Positions 22,441 through 36,010 are shown, counted from the stretch's first letter. The stretch is 64,000 nucleotides of DNA from Carposina sasakii (GCA_014607495.2 CP053161.1:1798001-1862000); one strand, 5' to 3'. A program made the numbers and translations. Notes: generated by a model from the sequence alone, not told the origin.

Positions 22441-24092
22441 GGTAACATGTTACGAATACTAAGTATAAATATTTGTTTTCGTAATTATAATTTCAAAATT
22501 TCTATTTATTCCGTTTTATATTTGCTTAATTTTTTTTTTGTTTAGTTTATCCCGAAGGAAAGGCAAGGGGAACTAAGCCCAACAGCCATTGTCCAATGAT
22601 CCTCAAGAACAAGTGTAAAGTTAGTCGTGATGTAATGACTAGATAAAACCATCCTAATTCACATCACAAGTAATCAAAATATAACTTATCTACCAGAAAA
22701 CATCAACGGACACATGGCCGAATCTATTTGATCTTAAGTATTTTTTTTTAACTGTTTGGATTTGGAATTATTTTTAGGGCAATAACCTGACGATCAACAA
22801 ATCCCGGATATGTACGCGGAGTTGGATCGTGTACATAATTTCGTCGGAGGATATGTAGGATTATAGTCGGAGTGATAAAAAGTTAATGCCTACCAGGTAT
22901 GCTTCCATATGAAATATAGAAGAACGTTGACGTAGTATACCGTGTATATTTAATTTTGTAGTATAGTTATAGGATTATAATGTAATATAGTTAGTATAGT
23001 TATATTAACTAAACTCATCTAAAGTTATTACAAAATCACCAGGATAACGCAATAATCTTTAGTAAGTATATACCTATACTATAATAATCTGTCAATTAAA
23101 TGGATAAAGACTTACATGCCAGCCTCTTATCTACAGATGCCTATGAAGCCTTTCGTATGCTACCCCGTAACACAATTTTAAGCAAAAACATCGACCTTTA
23201 CTGAGATTACAAAGTAACAAATCCGGGTTTACCTCAGTTCAATCACTTTCTAAAATACCCATTAACACACTTATAAAATGGAGTAGTCCGACACACGTAG
23301 GACCAATGCACGATAAATCACGAATGTACGTAAACATCAAACGGAATAGTCTCAAAAGACGAGTGACTGGAGTCAGAGGAAACTAGGCCGACTAATTACA
23401 CGGCCAGGTGTTAGGTGGAGACAACGTTATGAGGCATGTGGATGAGGTAGGAACTATAAACTTTGAGGAATTGCATTACATATAAGATGATATTATTCTA
23501 TATCTGATGATGATGATCTCCGACCGTATTTAGGCCAAGGCGACCAATCTCTACGGAGATTGGCCAGGTACGCAGGAGATATTATAGTGCACAAGTGTGT
23601 GCGCAAACACAGATGCACTCTCTATTCCGTTACTCTCATAGTCCGATGGGATGGAAAGCCGACACGATTCTATATCTATATCTACTACATATAGGGATCT
23701 TTTACTATGGGAGCTGAAATCGATTTCCACAAGTTTGTATTCTATATCACGACTTCAGAGTTAGTCCCATAGTAAAGCCTAATTAACAAGATACCATTTT
23801 CGCGATTGCTTTTTTCATACCTGGTAAAAGTTCAAGAAACTATCATCTGAGTGAGTTACTATGGGTAGTCTCGGGTCAAGAATAAGTAAACTAATATAAA
23901 AACATCTAATATAAATAGATATGCAGTGGCGCCAATGCTGGCGTATATTGGGTATTGGAATGATGTCAAACTCGATCATATCAAGAAGATTTCGTAAAAT
24001 ATAGATATAAAAATGAGGAATACAATGAAAGTTGTCCCAGTATGGGACCGTAGAATACTCCTTATTGAGTTCTTTGTTTACTATTAATAATA
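22441..24092. other. gene-free DNA with a dispersed repeat
   Basis: At 23560-23640 the block GCAGGAGATATTATAGTGCAC ... GCACTCTCTATTCC recurs, diverged, at 25130-25205, indicating a dispersed repeat. Nothing else was recognised. Confidence 0.5.
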
Positions 24093-24094
24093 TT

Positions 24095-24330
24095 ATCGGC
24101 AGGGCTGATTGATGTAGCTGGTAGTAGGTCACTGTCGACCTCGTCATAGGCTCTGGGTTCGAATCCCGGTGGTAGGTGCAAACGTAGATTATGATTATCG
24201 ATGTTTCTTTCTCAGTCATGAATGTTTCTCTCTATACCTATTGACGTATTTATTTACCGTTGTTTAGTCCACAACCAAAGACCTCAGGGATCCTAGTGTA
24301 GGACTAGGCTAATGTGTTGTGAAGTGTGTG
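24095..24330 (+). mobile_element. tRNA-derived SINE-like sequence
   Basis: TAGCTGGTAGTAGG (A-box-like) is followed about 45 bases later by GGGTTCGAATCCCGG (a good B box). The region cannot fold as a full tRNA, so this is a SINE head rather than a tRNA gene. The body runs to about 24330, with no clear tail. Confidence 0.5.
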
Positions 24331-25788
24331 ATTTTTTAAAATTATTTTATTATTATAAATTTTGTTTCTAATATTTCAAACATACACTATATACGAGTAT
24401 ACACAAGGCTACGTTCCCAAAAATGGGGGTAGCCAAAACTCTAAAATCACAAAGGAGATCCTGCAGCCACGTTTAGCACTTCCCTCAATAACCCGTGCTA
24501 AATCAAGGGCATAAAAGCCCCAGCCTCCCCGCGGTCAGTAAAGTGAACACACAGTGTACTCGGCTCGTACTCCTCGTAGAGCAATGTTTTAATTGGATTA
24601 CTTTTGCATGATTTGTTTTAGATTTATTTGTTCGTTTTCTTGCAGTATAATTAAGTAAAATATTAATGAAACTAGTTAAACATGAGATTTTATTTTAAAA
24701 ACGCAAAATATATACTTATTTCCAGTACCTACCTACAGTAAAGGATGAATCCTCCGCAGTGAATTGAGGAAACAATTGCAATATTTTTTTAAATTTATTT
24801 ATCTTTTAAATGGTTTTACAAAAAAACCTTAGTTACAATAGCACTTTGTAATGCTGTAATTGTAATGTAAATATGAACTATGTTGATTGAAACATGGACT
24901 TTTGAGAATTATTTTTGGAGAAAAAATACTCTGTGAACTCTGTACGCATACAAGAGTACCGCAAAAAGCAACATACCCTACCTAGTCTTTGTGAGTTCTG
25001 ATGAATATAGGTAAGTTATCAAACTGCCAAGTTTCATCAAAATCCGTTCGCTACTTTTTGTGCGAAAGAGTACCAAATATCTTTACCTTCTCACAGATTC
25101 ACAGCCATCTCAACGGAAATTAGCTAACTGCGCAGGAGATATCTATTATTTATTACCTATAGTGCACACGTGCGTGCGTGTGAAAAGGTGCACTCTCTAT
25201 TCCTTCGCTCTTATATCATACATTTATAATGTACACAGAACATATATTCTTAGGCATTCGGACGCTATTATAATAATTGTAGTAACCAGAAGGGTGTAAG
25301 AGTAGTACGTGATACACAAAGTTCAGTAAGGCCAGGCGGCGCAAGGTGAAATGTGGTCGCGCGCTGCTGAATACCAAGTAGCTGCAGCAGGGGTAACACA
25401 CTAGCAGATAAATGGGAGGCTGAATTACAAATTACAACTCTTTACGAACGTATGTTTACTCTATAGTATAATATAGATTAAAGTTTCATACTGTTTGGGA
25501 GTGGAGTCTCGTATAATGATCTACAACATTATGGTCTAGGAGGATATATTTGGATGCAATAAATACTCTTTCTCTATTATAGGTGATATGTGATCTTATA
25601 AAATTTTAATAGTATCGGAGGTGCATCATAATTTAGGAATCATAATTAAGTAGGAGCTTTTTTTATATATTTTTGCAACTGTAACCTTATTTACCCCTTT
25701 TTTAGTTACTTACCTACTTATTTAGTTTAAAATGGTAATCGCAAATTATACTCGTATAAAATTACAACCTACTTCGCTACTTCAAGCT
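24331..25788. other. gene-free AT-rich DNA
   Basis: Contains the diverged repeat at 25130-25205 (matching 23560-23640) and a segment at 24408-24480 resembling 17484-17540. No gene was recognised. Confidence 0.5.
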
Positions 25789-25840
25789 CATATGTAAGCG
25801 ATCCTTAACCGTAGCATATGTAAGCGATCCTTAACCGTAG
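25789..25840 (+). repeat. exact 26-bp tandem duplication
   Basis: CATATGTAAGCGATCCTTAA plus CCGTAG occurs twice head to tail at 25789-25814 and 25815-25840, with no mismatch. Confidence 0.95.
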
Positions 25841-25974
25841 GTCGGCTAGAGAACCACTAATATAAGTACTCCGTAACATCACGTACGCAATACGCATACC
25901 ATACTACCGTCGTTCCATCTTACCTTTATGTCGTTCTAAGTACATCGCTATATAAAATTATTACATATAATACA

Positions 25975-26060
25975 TAATAATCACGCCTCTTTCCCGGGTG
26001 GGAATACGATCTCCAATTGCAATACGATCCTGACACAACCACTGAGCCACCGGGTCAATG
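25975..26060 (-). mobile_element. degenerate tRNA-derived SINE fragment
   Basis: The minus strand reads GACCCGGTGGCTCAGTGGTT (A box) and, farther on, a decayed B box before CCCACCCGGG. Such heads are common on insect SINEs. Confidence 0.4.
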
Positions 26061-26351
26061 ATATTTTTCGGTTTAGGGTACTCTTAACTTTACGAATTTC
26101 ACCAATTTGATCGGTATATTTATGTCCGGCGAGGCTTATGCTTAGTTTTGTATTGTATCTTTAATATCATTTTATTTACACTTAGGGCAGATTTTTCCAA
26201 ATGTCCAATAGCCTATCAGAAGAATAAAGTTGATGCTTCTTTCTCTAAAATTTAATCATAATAGAGACAGCATCAACTTTATTTGATTTTTTTTAAATCG
26301 ACCCTTAAAAGGTCAATTTCTGATGACAGGTACTGTACGTATCATAATAAT

Positions 26352-26540
26352 ACAGGGTGTGTGTGACAATCAGGTAAATACTGAAGAAGTACCATTGTTT
26401 TGACTTATACGATAGTGTTATTACTCGCAGGAAAGGCTATGAAAATAACCCACTATAGAGAACCTATACATGAGACTTGAAATCACTTGTTTATTTTTCA
26501 ACATTATGTTAACATTCATCAGTTGTTTAAAAATTCTCCA
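26352..26540. mobile_element. chimeric MITE: family B end joined to family A interior
   Basis: The first about 75 bases (CAGGGTGTGTGTGACAATCA ... ATACTGAAG) match the family B tip. From GCTATGAAAATAACCCACTA it matches the family A arm at 55155-55414. The far end is not resolved. Confidence 0.6.
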
Positions 26541-26872
26541 TACTACATATCAGGAAATAATCTTCGGCGTGCCGTCGCTAACTGCATCAATGTTTCTGAT
26601 ATCTATCATCAATACTATTATTAAATTATAGGCATTTACTAACATCAACCTGGATACTACAACATAGAGTAACAAACTGTATGTAACAATTAGAACTCGT
26701 CCGAAAAAGTGCAACAATGTTCGTATAGCACATTGTAAATAACTCTCGGAAGCCTCTATCAGCTAGCACTAGCTAAAATTTAAATTCTACACTATTTAGA
26801 AACAATTTATTTGTGAGTGTAAATTTAATTTTTTCGTGTTAATATAGAAATTGCAACAATTGGGCAAAACAA

Positions 26873-26957
26873 AACCCCCCTGTGGCAGTAGCCTTATGGC
26901 GTGCTCTGGGGGAGGCCTACGTCCAGCAGTAGACTGCAATAAGCTGAAGAAGAAGAT
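26873..26957 (+). mobile_element. SINE/RTE 3' tail fragment
   Basis: CCCCCCTGTGGCAGTAGCC ... GGGGGAGGCCTACGTCCAGC followed by GCAATAAGCTGAAGAAGAAG. Only the last about 85 bases of the family are present. Confidence 0.8.
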
Positions 26958-27033
26958 AAAAAATGTAGTAAAGTGACTTCTTGTTGAATAGTTTAGAAAA
27001 TATACGATTAATGCACCAAGTGTAAGTTCCAAT

Positions 27034-27073
27034 ATCTATATTACCTAATACATATGTATTAGGTAATATAGAT
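27034..27073. repeat. 40-bp perfect palindrome
   Basis: The left half ATCTATATTACCTAATACAT is followed with no spacer by its exact reverse complement. Confidence 0.97.
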
Positions 27074-28258
27074 TTTGGAATATATATATACATACTACGA
27101 GGCTTGACACAATTCTACATCACTATCAATAGCCAACTAACGCGTACACAACTTATCTTTAACACAGAGACAGGATCAGTATCATGTTATACCAACTAGC
27201 AGCCACCGCCGTTTATTCCGCGTAAACTTTATAATTCCCGTTTCACTCGTGGAAAATTCGGGATATTCTTTCTTAGCACTCCTCTACACTCTGCAAGGAA
27301 TTACGCAGGAATTGGCATAGGTATACATGCCAATTTTTTTACTTCATACGTTAAGTGGATTCTACTATACGTTGTCTGTCAGTCACTAGGTAATGTGCAA
27401 AGCCTTTGTATTGTACTATGGTAAGTACCTGTCCCATCACATAACATCAGTTCTTACAGTGCTGTACCTGTAGGGCGAGCACGAAAATTGTATCGAGAAA
27501 GTAACCTGAACTAACGTAATCGAGCCCTCAATACTATTGTACGATGACGTCATACTAAGTAAAAAGGATCGAAAGATGCGTTCTAAAACATGATGCTATT
27601 TAACTTAATTTTTTAAAAGTTGAAGGTTACAATTAATATTATTACTATCTTTATATGAATATTCGCGTAAAATAAACAATAAAGGTAATTTAATGTTGAA
27701 TTACTTTATTGCTTCTCTAAAAATCTTTTTAATTCTAGCATTTTTAATAATTATGTTTATTTGTGTCAAATACGAGTATGTTTTAGTTTTTGAACGAACC
27801 TGCGTTTCGAACGAAGGCATATATTTTTTTTATTTGTGTCGAAAGAAAGACAAATAAATTTATTTCCATGTATCCATTGTCTTATAATAAGGAAAAATTT
27901 GTGATGAACAATAATGATGATAATTGGAAACGTCAGGATAATCCTCAAAAACTAGTGTAAAAGTTGACATGGAAAGTATAAAAAAAATTATCTACATTGT
28001 GGAAACGGAAATTCATCAAAGTGAAGTCTCCAAGCTAAATAGCGATGATAATGGAGATCATCGTCTAAACGAAAAGTTTTTATTTTTTTATGTATTATCC
28101 GTGACGAACTGATAATTCATTAAAATTACAATCTAGCATAATTAGACTAATAAGTAATTTTTATCTAACTTAAATTTACCGTGTAAAACTACGAGTACTT
28201 ATTGTGAAATCACTTTGTTCATGTGTTCTTTAAAATTAGCACCCACTGCACTATATCA
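27074..28258. other. gene-free AT-rich DNA
   Basis: No recognisable gene or mobile element. Frames at 27766-27948 lack homology. Confidence 0.5.
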
Positions 28259-29950
28259 CTAATTTAATGTCATCAAAGTGTCAGGATAGCCTCGACATTC
28301 AAAGCCTTTTTTCATGAGCTCTGCGTATTTTTTTATAACTTTTACGACCATGTCCACTTTGAGGTCCCGATGGAGGTCGCTTATATAGCGTACATTATTT
28401 GAAATCTTTGATAATGGAGCTGAATCGTCGTACTTGTTTGTATAAAAGTAGACGAAAAGTGATGTACAATAGCGAAAACTCGTCGCGTTTCTTTTTGACG
28501 TGGGCTTTCCAGCGAAGCTTTGCGTCCAGAGTATGCCCAAATACTTGCGGCGTATGTTGCCATTTATTAATACTGGATGATAATTAAATCTCTTGTTTGT
28601 AAAGTCTATTACGGAGCATTTAGCTTTATTCGCCATTTTTTTGTCCACTGGAACAAGGTGTTGAAGTTTGCACTTTTTCCACTGCTTCCGCATGAGTACG
28701 CACTCATCTGCGAATGTAGCAATGGTGCTGTTTTCAAGTAAATGTATACTAGTACTCCAGCATGCTTTAGTTCTGAAATCGGCTTACTAATAAGACTAAG
28801 ATTTTTGCGAAGTAAAAAATTATGCATAAGTCCTATATGCCATAATCGAATGCCTGTTTACGCTTCTATTTTTAGACTAGTTATTCTATGAACTTGATCT
28901 ATAGTAGAGTGCTTTTTCCTAAAATCAAATTGATAATCAGGGATCAGGTTTCTCTCTTCTAGAATAGGCTTTAAGCGTCTTAGAAATAATTCAAGAATGG
29001 GTAACAAGGAAAATATGATCATGGGGGGGTTTTCCACTTTGGCAACATAAAACTCGATAGCCAGCCTTGCATTGATGAGGTTAGTAAGTTTTACTATGGC
29101 TTTTCGTGAATGTCGAAGGACTTACAGTAATTAGGTCATAGCCAGGAGATTTCTTCCGGTTCAGATATTTAATTTCGTATCTCAAGTCTTATTTCTAGTT
29201 CATCAAATTTTTCCTCTTAGGGCTTCTATGTCGAAAAATGCTTCTAAATGCCGATCTTTCTGCTTTCTGTTCACTGTTCATTGCCCTCTTCGGCTTCGGA
29301 GGGGTCTGTATTATAGGTTTTTTTAGTCCTTTTGTCGCTTTCCACAAGGAATAATCTGTAGTGCGATCAAGTTCTTGAAGATAACTTTTCATATTTTCAT
29401 CATGAAAATTCTGAATAGTCCGCCTTATCGTGAGATTATTTAGCTTACCTGCCGGGAATCTTGTTTGTTGCCAGTCTTTTTGTGCTATAAGTTTTCTTAT
29501 ATATGTTTGATAGCAGTTATTTTTACTGAGGTGTATTTTTACGCACATTGTTTACGTGACAAATTTTCTTACATCTAGATCTAATACGAATCGATTACAG
29601 TATCTATCTAAAACATGTTTTTATTGACAAAGTAGGGTGTCTCACTAAAAGTTAGCGTTATTGGTGAGTGGTCTGAATTCATATCATAGCCTTCCTTGAT
29701 GTGGATGTAGTTAGATGATATGTTTTTGTGGATAAAAAAGTCTATCAGGTCCGGTTTTCTGTTCCGATCGTTCCAGGCTTTCCTGTTAATATAACATTAC
29801 ATTTCATATCACGCAGTGCAACAAGTAATTCTTTACCTTTTGGGTATTTAGTCTTGAACCCCAGTAGGTGTCATTGAAATCTCCTCCGATAGCATAAAAT
29901 TTTATATCTATCTGACTTTATGTTATTAGACGAAAAGTGATGATAAAAAA
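28259..29950 (-). mobile_element. decayed Jockey-clade LINE (endonuclease and reverse transcriptase)
   Basis: Read on the minus strand from high to low coordinates, fragments in several frames give endonuclease pieces (SSNYIHIKEGYDMNSDHSPI near 29650-29700), the linker DYSLWKATKGLKKP (29195-29548 frame), an FRKKHSTIDQ-like RT block (near 28900), an ATFADECVLM block in place of the usual FADD catalytic motif (near 28700), and KYLGILW near the C-terminus. Stops and frameshifts are many, so it is a dead copy. The 5' boundary is approximate. Confidence 0.8.
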
Positions 29951-31987
29951 TTATTTGCGGCTGCGCAACCTAATTGATACGTATCAAGTAAATGTATAAG
30001 TCATTAAAACCTCAGTAAAAATTAAAATAATATGTTTTACGCATTTTTCTCACCAAAATTTTGCTATCGTAAAAATAGAATGTTCGAATAATTATGTTAC
30101 GTTACTTTCTCGCATATTTTTCGTGCTAACCCCACTGTAAGTAAATAGGACAAAAATTTGTAAATACAAAACCATACCCTCTGTACTTCGTAGTCAATCT
30201 ATTTCAATGCAGTGAGCCCTAAAAAAGGAGCACTGCAGAACCACATTGTTGATGGGTTCATCCGTTCATCCGTATTGCCAATTAAGCCGGGTGGATAGAA
30301 AATATAAACACTCGTTATTGCTTGATTGCAGCTAGCTTTGTTTATCAAAGTGCACAGTCAGGTGTAGTCGCGGGCAATGCTGTATGTACTGACAAACTGG
30401 GTTGCAGGATTCACTTAATTGGTTAATCTCGTTGAAATGGGTTCACTTGGATTAAAACAAATTATCGAAATTTTGAAGATTTTTGGGACATAAATTTACC
30501 CTTTGCTGAATGAGCACGCGTAGGTGGAATAAATAATTACGTTGTAAAAATAGTTACCTACATAGAATTATTTATGCCGGGAAAACTATAAAATATATAG
30601 TTTGTGAGAAATATGTTTTGATAATAAAATCACCAAACGGATTTTGATGAAAGTTAACAGTTTTGTTAGCTTCTACATCAAAATAATACATAGACTACAT
30701 AGTTCACGTGAAGTAAGTCGCAGGCAATCGCTAGTACCTACAAAATAACTTCTAACAAAAATAGATCAATTACTCAAGTCCAAGTTTAACCTGAAACTAA
30801 ATGAAGCCTGCAATCGCTAGTACCTACAAAATAACTTCTAACAAAGCTGAATAGTATGCCCACAAAAGTGCGAGTAAGAAGATGCACGCATTTCGTCACG
30901 GTGAGTCAAATAATTTACGTAAGTGTTAACGCATGAAGCACTAGGTTAATGATATTTTGTTGCCATCTTACATGTACTATCAGTTTATGACTTCACCGCC
31001 ACTAATAAGTAACGGTCATTTTGTTTCGACTTTAGTTCGGGTAATTAGGAAATTGTGTTAGGTGCGTCATTTGCAATACCTGTGATAAATTACGTTACGT
31101 GTGATTTGTGCTAAACTAAATAATTATAGCACCTACTTTTAACTTAAGTATGTTTCGCAATTATATGGTTCGTGTCTCCACCGCGGACTGATCTCAATTA
31201 CCGATATCGGGTAAATACGAACACTAATGTATTTAATTTTCTTAATTTTTTTATTATAAAGTTTATTTCCAAAAGTTTTGAGTTAATTTCCTGGATAAGT
31301 AACGTTCCTGTTGCAATAAAAGTAACTTTCACGTTCCCAAATACCCCACTTTCCCCTAACTTGCGTAGTTACACTACATTGCGAGATATTTCTGCCCCAA
31401 CATTACTATTACTATGTCTTTTCACGAAGATCTACGTATGTTAGGCCTTTAGTAAAAAAGAAATATGTAGATCTAATAACTTTTCATTAGCTTTCAGACT
31501 GTGAAAGTAGGTGTCTAATATTTTTCTGATCTTTTTTGGTGCAATTTTTGCGAAATCTGCGTAGATTTTATGCAAAAATAGAATTCTACGAGTATTTTCT
31601 ACGAGAGGTCTACTTTTTTATAAATATCACGAAGAAAGTTATTTTGTTTGGCTGCATTCTAAAATTGAACTTCTTTGAATAGAAACAAAATAAAATCAAA
31701 TCGTTTGTGTTAAAATGGTATGCACCTTTGCCGGTCAGGTTACAGTCGAATATTGAATAAATATTCTTCCTTTCCAACACAGTGTGTTTCACTAATTCCA
31801 ATTCGCATGTGGCGATGATGGCGACTTTTATTGTCAGTATTTCCGTTTCCAAAGCATAGAACTAGATATATGTAGAGTATCGTCACAAAGTTTTAATAAA
31901 ATAATCCAGAAATATACCTAGGTATTTTGAACAGTGTGCACTTTTTATCTATTAGCCGTGAAAGCCCGTTACTCTTCTCGTAATTAT
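29951..31987. other. gene-free AT-rich DNA
   Basis: Only the separated direct repeat at 30724-30845 stands out. Frames at 31172-31852 have no domain or splice support. Confidence 0.5.
30724..30845 (+). repeat. 36-bp direct repeat, 50 bases apart
   Basis: GCAATCGCTAGTACCTACAA then AATAACTTCTAACAAA occurs identically at 30724-30759 and 30810-30845. Confidence 0.95.
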
Positions 31988-32125
31988 TATAAAGGGTGAG
32001 TATGTTAAATGAAGTGCTATGAAAATAACCCATTATCAAATTCACATATTTATTTTTCCAAGTACATTGTACCCTTGGCGAGATGTCTAAACTTTTGACA
32101 AATGTTCGTACTTAACCTGTATAAA
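31988..32125. mobile_element. MITE family A, partial
   Basis: GGGTGAGTATGTTAAATGAA and GCTATGAAAATAACCCATTA match the family A arm, followed by a diverged interior and a terminal AACCTGTAT. Confidence 0.6.
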
Positions 32126-32523
32126 AATACATGATTCGGTAAAATATATACCTACTATTTGAGTTAACATATACGCTATACATAAAATATTCTAGACTCA
32201 TAATCCATATCAAGGTATTATACAATATATAGGTAGAATTACCAAAAATCTTCCACACCAAACCTACTTGTAAAGTCGTAACAGCGCCGAACCGTATATA
32301 GCACAAAAAGTTAATGCCGCCTCTATAACTTGCTAAACTCTGCAAGGCCGGAGGCGGTACGGGTTACGCAATCGGCCCCTAATTACTGCTTGTAAAAACT
32401 AATTGCGATCGACAGTGCTGCCACCACATGCAATAATGCATTATACGAACGATGTTATGTAAGATTTGCACCTACCTTGTCTAAAATAATAATTAATTAA
32501 ATGTATCGGTTATGTAATTTATA
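32126..32523. other. no recognised feature
   Basis: Short gene-free stretch between two family A MITEs. A GC-richer patch at 32320-32400 is unassigned. Confidence 0.5.
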
Positions 32524-32742
32524 TAGGGTGTAACATACATTAAGCAAAATGCTATAAGAATAACTCATTATGGAGAACCTATTCCCAAAATTTAAGAAAA
32601 GAAATTATGTGCTTATTTTTTTAAATTTATAGAAACTTGCCTAAATTGTTTCTCAAATTTTGCGGATAGTTTCTCTATAGTGAACTATATATCTAGGTAC
32701 ATAGCATTTCGCTTAACAAACCCCTTCTGTTATAATATCCTG
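32524..32742. mobile_element. MITE family A, diverged copy
   Basis: Begins AGGGTGTAACATACATTAAG and ends with the inverted arm ATAGCATTTCGCTTAACAAA ... ATATCCTG. The arms pair around an AT-rich centre. Confidence 0.75.
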
Positions 32743-32802
32743 TGCTGATTCTCTAGAACAGGTAGATCAGATTCGTCCAGGTACTATCATTGCCATCCCT
32801 TT

Positions 32803-32868
32803 TTATTATTTTATTATTATATATTATTATTATTTTATTATTATATATTATTATTATTTTATTAAAAC
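32803..32868. repeat. AT-rich minisatellite
   Basis: About 2.5 tandem units of TTATTATTATTTTATTATTA plus TATA. Confidence 0.9.
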
Positions 32869-34439
32869 TTATACAGTAGTTTATGTATCGAATTTCTTAT
32901 GACTATTCATTACACACACCAAACTCAATGTCTAGTCTAGTAGATTTACCTCTATCATACAACTAGACTGCACTTACATCGTTAGTGGTGCGAACTTCAC
33001 AACATACAGGGTGTGCACACTAATGCATAAACTGGTAACTTCCCACTGCACTTGCTAACTATTAGAAACCCCGAGGAAGATAAACATGTGCTTAGAACGG
33101 CTGCTGTATTCTGCGCCTACAGACTCTATTGTCGCAAACGTCTTTTAAACTGTTTAGTTTATGTGTGTTACGTACCTGGGTGGGTGTTATACAAAATTGT
33201 TATAGAGATGGTTCTCTTTAGATTTTAAATTATAAACTATAATTTTAATTTAAGTATTTTAAAAGATCCCCGTAATAATGTCGTTCAACGAGACATATTT
33301 CAAATAATTTTACGGAGACAACTAGAAATAAATGATAATGCTCACGCGAAATACTGTGCCGACCTATAAAAACATAATAATTAATTATTTATTTTAATTA
33401 AACGAAGTGAGGGCGGGTTCAAACCTATTTATAGGCTAGGTTCGTTAAGTAAATTCAATATTTAATATGAAATTCAGTATTCAAAATCAAAGTGTCATTA
33501 AAGTTTTTACCATTATCCCAAAAGCCCGAAAATTTTACCTAATTTTACATATTTTCATTTTACATTCCTGTGTCTTTTAAACCATAATGCAACACGAGAT
33601 TATGTAAAATAAACCCTTATTAGCCATAGGCTCGTAAAATGAAATTGCCATTTTTATAACATATTGTCTGGCCGTAAATCCTACCTGGTTATGAGTTACT
33701 GGGGTTTACATGTTCTCGGACTGTCCCAGTATTAAATTACACCCCCGTTATTATAACAGCCCCGAAATGCCCCCAATGGCGAACATTCTCAGACGCCTTC
33801 GAGAAAAGATGTCCTTTGTCCTTCAAAGATTATTTTTATGCTCGTATTTTGTTTGAATTTGTTTGATGTTTACAAGATATAAGTATTGCGAAGTTTGAGA
33901 TTTTTTTTGATAAAGCTCAGTCCATTAATTATGCTTTAAAACCTATACTGGCAGCTGATTTTTGTAATGGTTATAATAGATAGTCTATCAGGAAGGACGA
34001 GTTTGATGATGTTTGTCTCTAAAACTTGATAAAGGTAGAGACAGTTTCAACTTTATCCTTCAGACAGCCTGCCTGACCGTAAGAAAAATCGGCCCTAAGA
34101 AACTTATTGCGACTAACATTCACCATTACTAATCAAGTTACCTTTAAATGGTAAAATTTTAGAAAGTTTAGAAAATAGAAATAGGTAAGCATCTTACTAC
34201 TAAATTACCTAATCATTAGTGAACATTGCTATTAGTTAGAGAGTTACACATGACTTATATATCTCTGTGCTAGACCGTAGTGGAGGGTTGCACGCTATGG
34301 GACATGATATTGAAATTTCTCAATTATCAGAACTAATCATAGGTTAATCTAAATGTTAAATAGCTTCTTAATTAATTTTCCTCCTAGGTAATAGACCTAC
34401 CTTTATATATTTTTTATAATATGTCCTCCACGTTAAAGA
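32869..34439. other. gene-free AT-rich DNA
   Basis: No gene recognised. The segment at 33950-34095 contains a short imperfect inverted pair around AAAACTTGATAAAGGTAGAG, similar to segments at 26200-26310 and 49145-49260 (CAGATAGGCTAT-type ends). It is probably another small MITE family. Confidence 0.45.
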
Positions 34440-36010
34440 AGTCAGACTCGCGAAACCGAACCAAAAAGACTGCCCGCTTACATTCGTAATTGCCTTGCGC
34501 CACTCCGATCTTGTTGGTACCATGCGACAAGCCGCAGGATGTTAGTTGTCGCTAAATGTTAATTACCCTTAAGTTCTGAGTAGAAAACGGCCGCAATCGA
34601 GAGGCGTCCATGCGTACAAGATGACCGCGCCCAAATAATAGTGCCCCATGATTTTCTTTAATATGGATCGAAGACATTATAGTTTGGAGAAACAATTGAT
34701 TGCTTGATTTCTAGTAATTAAAATGTAAATACCCGTGAGATAAAGGGAACATGGCAGCAATTTCGGTCTCGACTGAAGTTTATACCGAAACGTCCTCAAG
34801 CGGCTTCCCGCCCAGAAGAATAACCGGGTCGATGTGCCTCTTGCGGGCTGTCTTAGTGTTTGAGTTTTTATATCAGGATTTAATTCATCGAGATTGTCCA
34901 AGTATATTACTGTATGTAAGACTTCCAGCATGGTCATATTTTTGATCTATTATGTTAGCTTCTATCGGATCTAACGTTGATCTGTATCTGTTACAATATA
35001 GACATCCCAAAAGGGCAAATAAAGGATTGTGTCAGCCGAAACTCAGGACATCATATCTCTGATGCACTCTATCAAACGGATCCACTCAACGGTGCTGTTC
35101 AAGACTCTTCTCTTGCATTTGTTTAACAACAAATATAGCGTCAACCGAAAATTGTATGCCCGGTTAGTGCTCTCCGGAAGAGGGTTGCATCTAATGCTGC
35201 TGTGCTGCGCTATGGGATTCAGGACGTCGAACAGTCCCTTCTTAAAGGTCCTCCATATTTGTAAACTTCAGAAGGTAGACCATCTGAACCGGGAGATTTG
35301 CCATTCTTCAGTCTTTGGTAGCTTTGCAGACCAAAAAATCCCTGATGATGAGCATCATGACAATGCAATGTTCAACAATTATAAGAACTAATGGCCCTAG
35401 GTCCAAAGGGTAGGGCCTGATGAAGTTTGTAGTAGTCCCTTTTGCCGGGCTCCAACTGTCGCGTCGAATCTTGTTCCGAGTCATCTAACCTGTCTGTTTT
35501 TTTTCTGCGGTTTACCGATTATGCGTTGGGAGATTTAAGATCCTAAATGTATTCTTCGCCAAACTCAGTATATAGCTATTCTTATTGATAGTCTTTATGC
35601 TCCTGATGCTTAGTTAGCTTCACTACAGAATCGGTCCATCCTTGAGCACCCCGCATGGCTCTTGTTATGTTTACATCTTTCAGGTCCTCTCTTCGAACTA
35701 TGAATGGAATGCATCCAGGACGATAACTAATATGTAAGTGACCTACCTACAGAACTCCTTAACGCGCATTAAAGTCGCCAAGCAATATAAGTTATACTTC
35801 GCAATACGACTCGCAGGTCTTCATAAAACTGTATCTTATCGTAGGTGTAGGGCTAACTTAGGGCGTATACACTTATATGCATAATGAAGTCGCAGTGTCA
35901 TGAGCCTGTCGTTGATTCCCTTTGGTGGCTCCACCAGAGATCCTGACGTTTTTCACAGCAAACCCAACGCCGCTAAACTATAGGATACCAATTGGTATCC
36001 TCCTGACAGA
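34440..36010 (-). mobile_element. decayed RTE-type LINE remnant
   Basis: Read on the minus strand: an endonuclease LLGDFNARV motif (near 35765-35790), a diverged RT block, and a C-terminal RLSIAAVFYSEL-type stretch (near 34580). The pieces lie in the right order but in different frames with many stops. A 20-bp palindrome AGGATACCAATTGGTATCCT is at 35982-36001. Confidence 0.55.

Noticed and set aside
24121..24180. Possible tRNA gene with GGTTCGAATCC B box
   Set aside because: No acceptor or anticodon stem pairing can be drawn; better explained as a SINE head.
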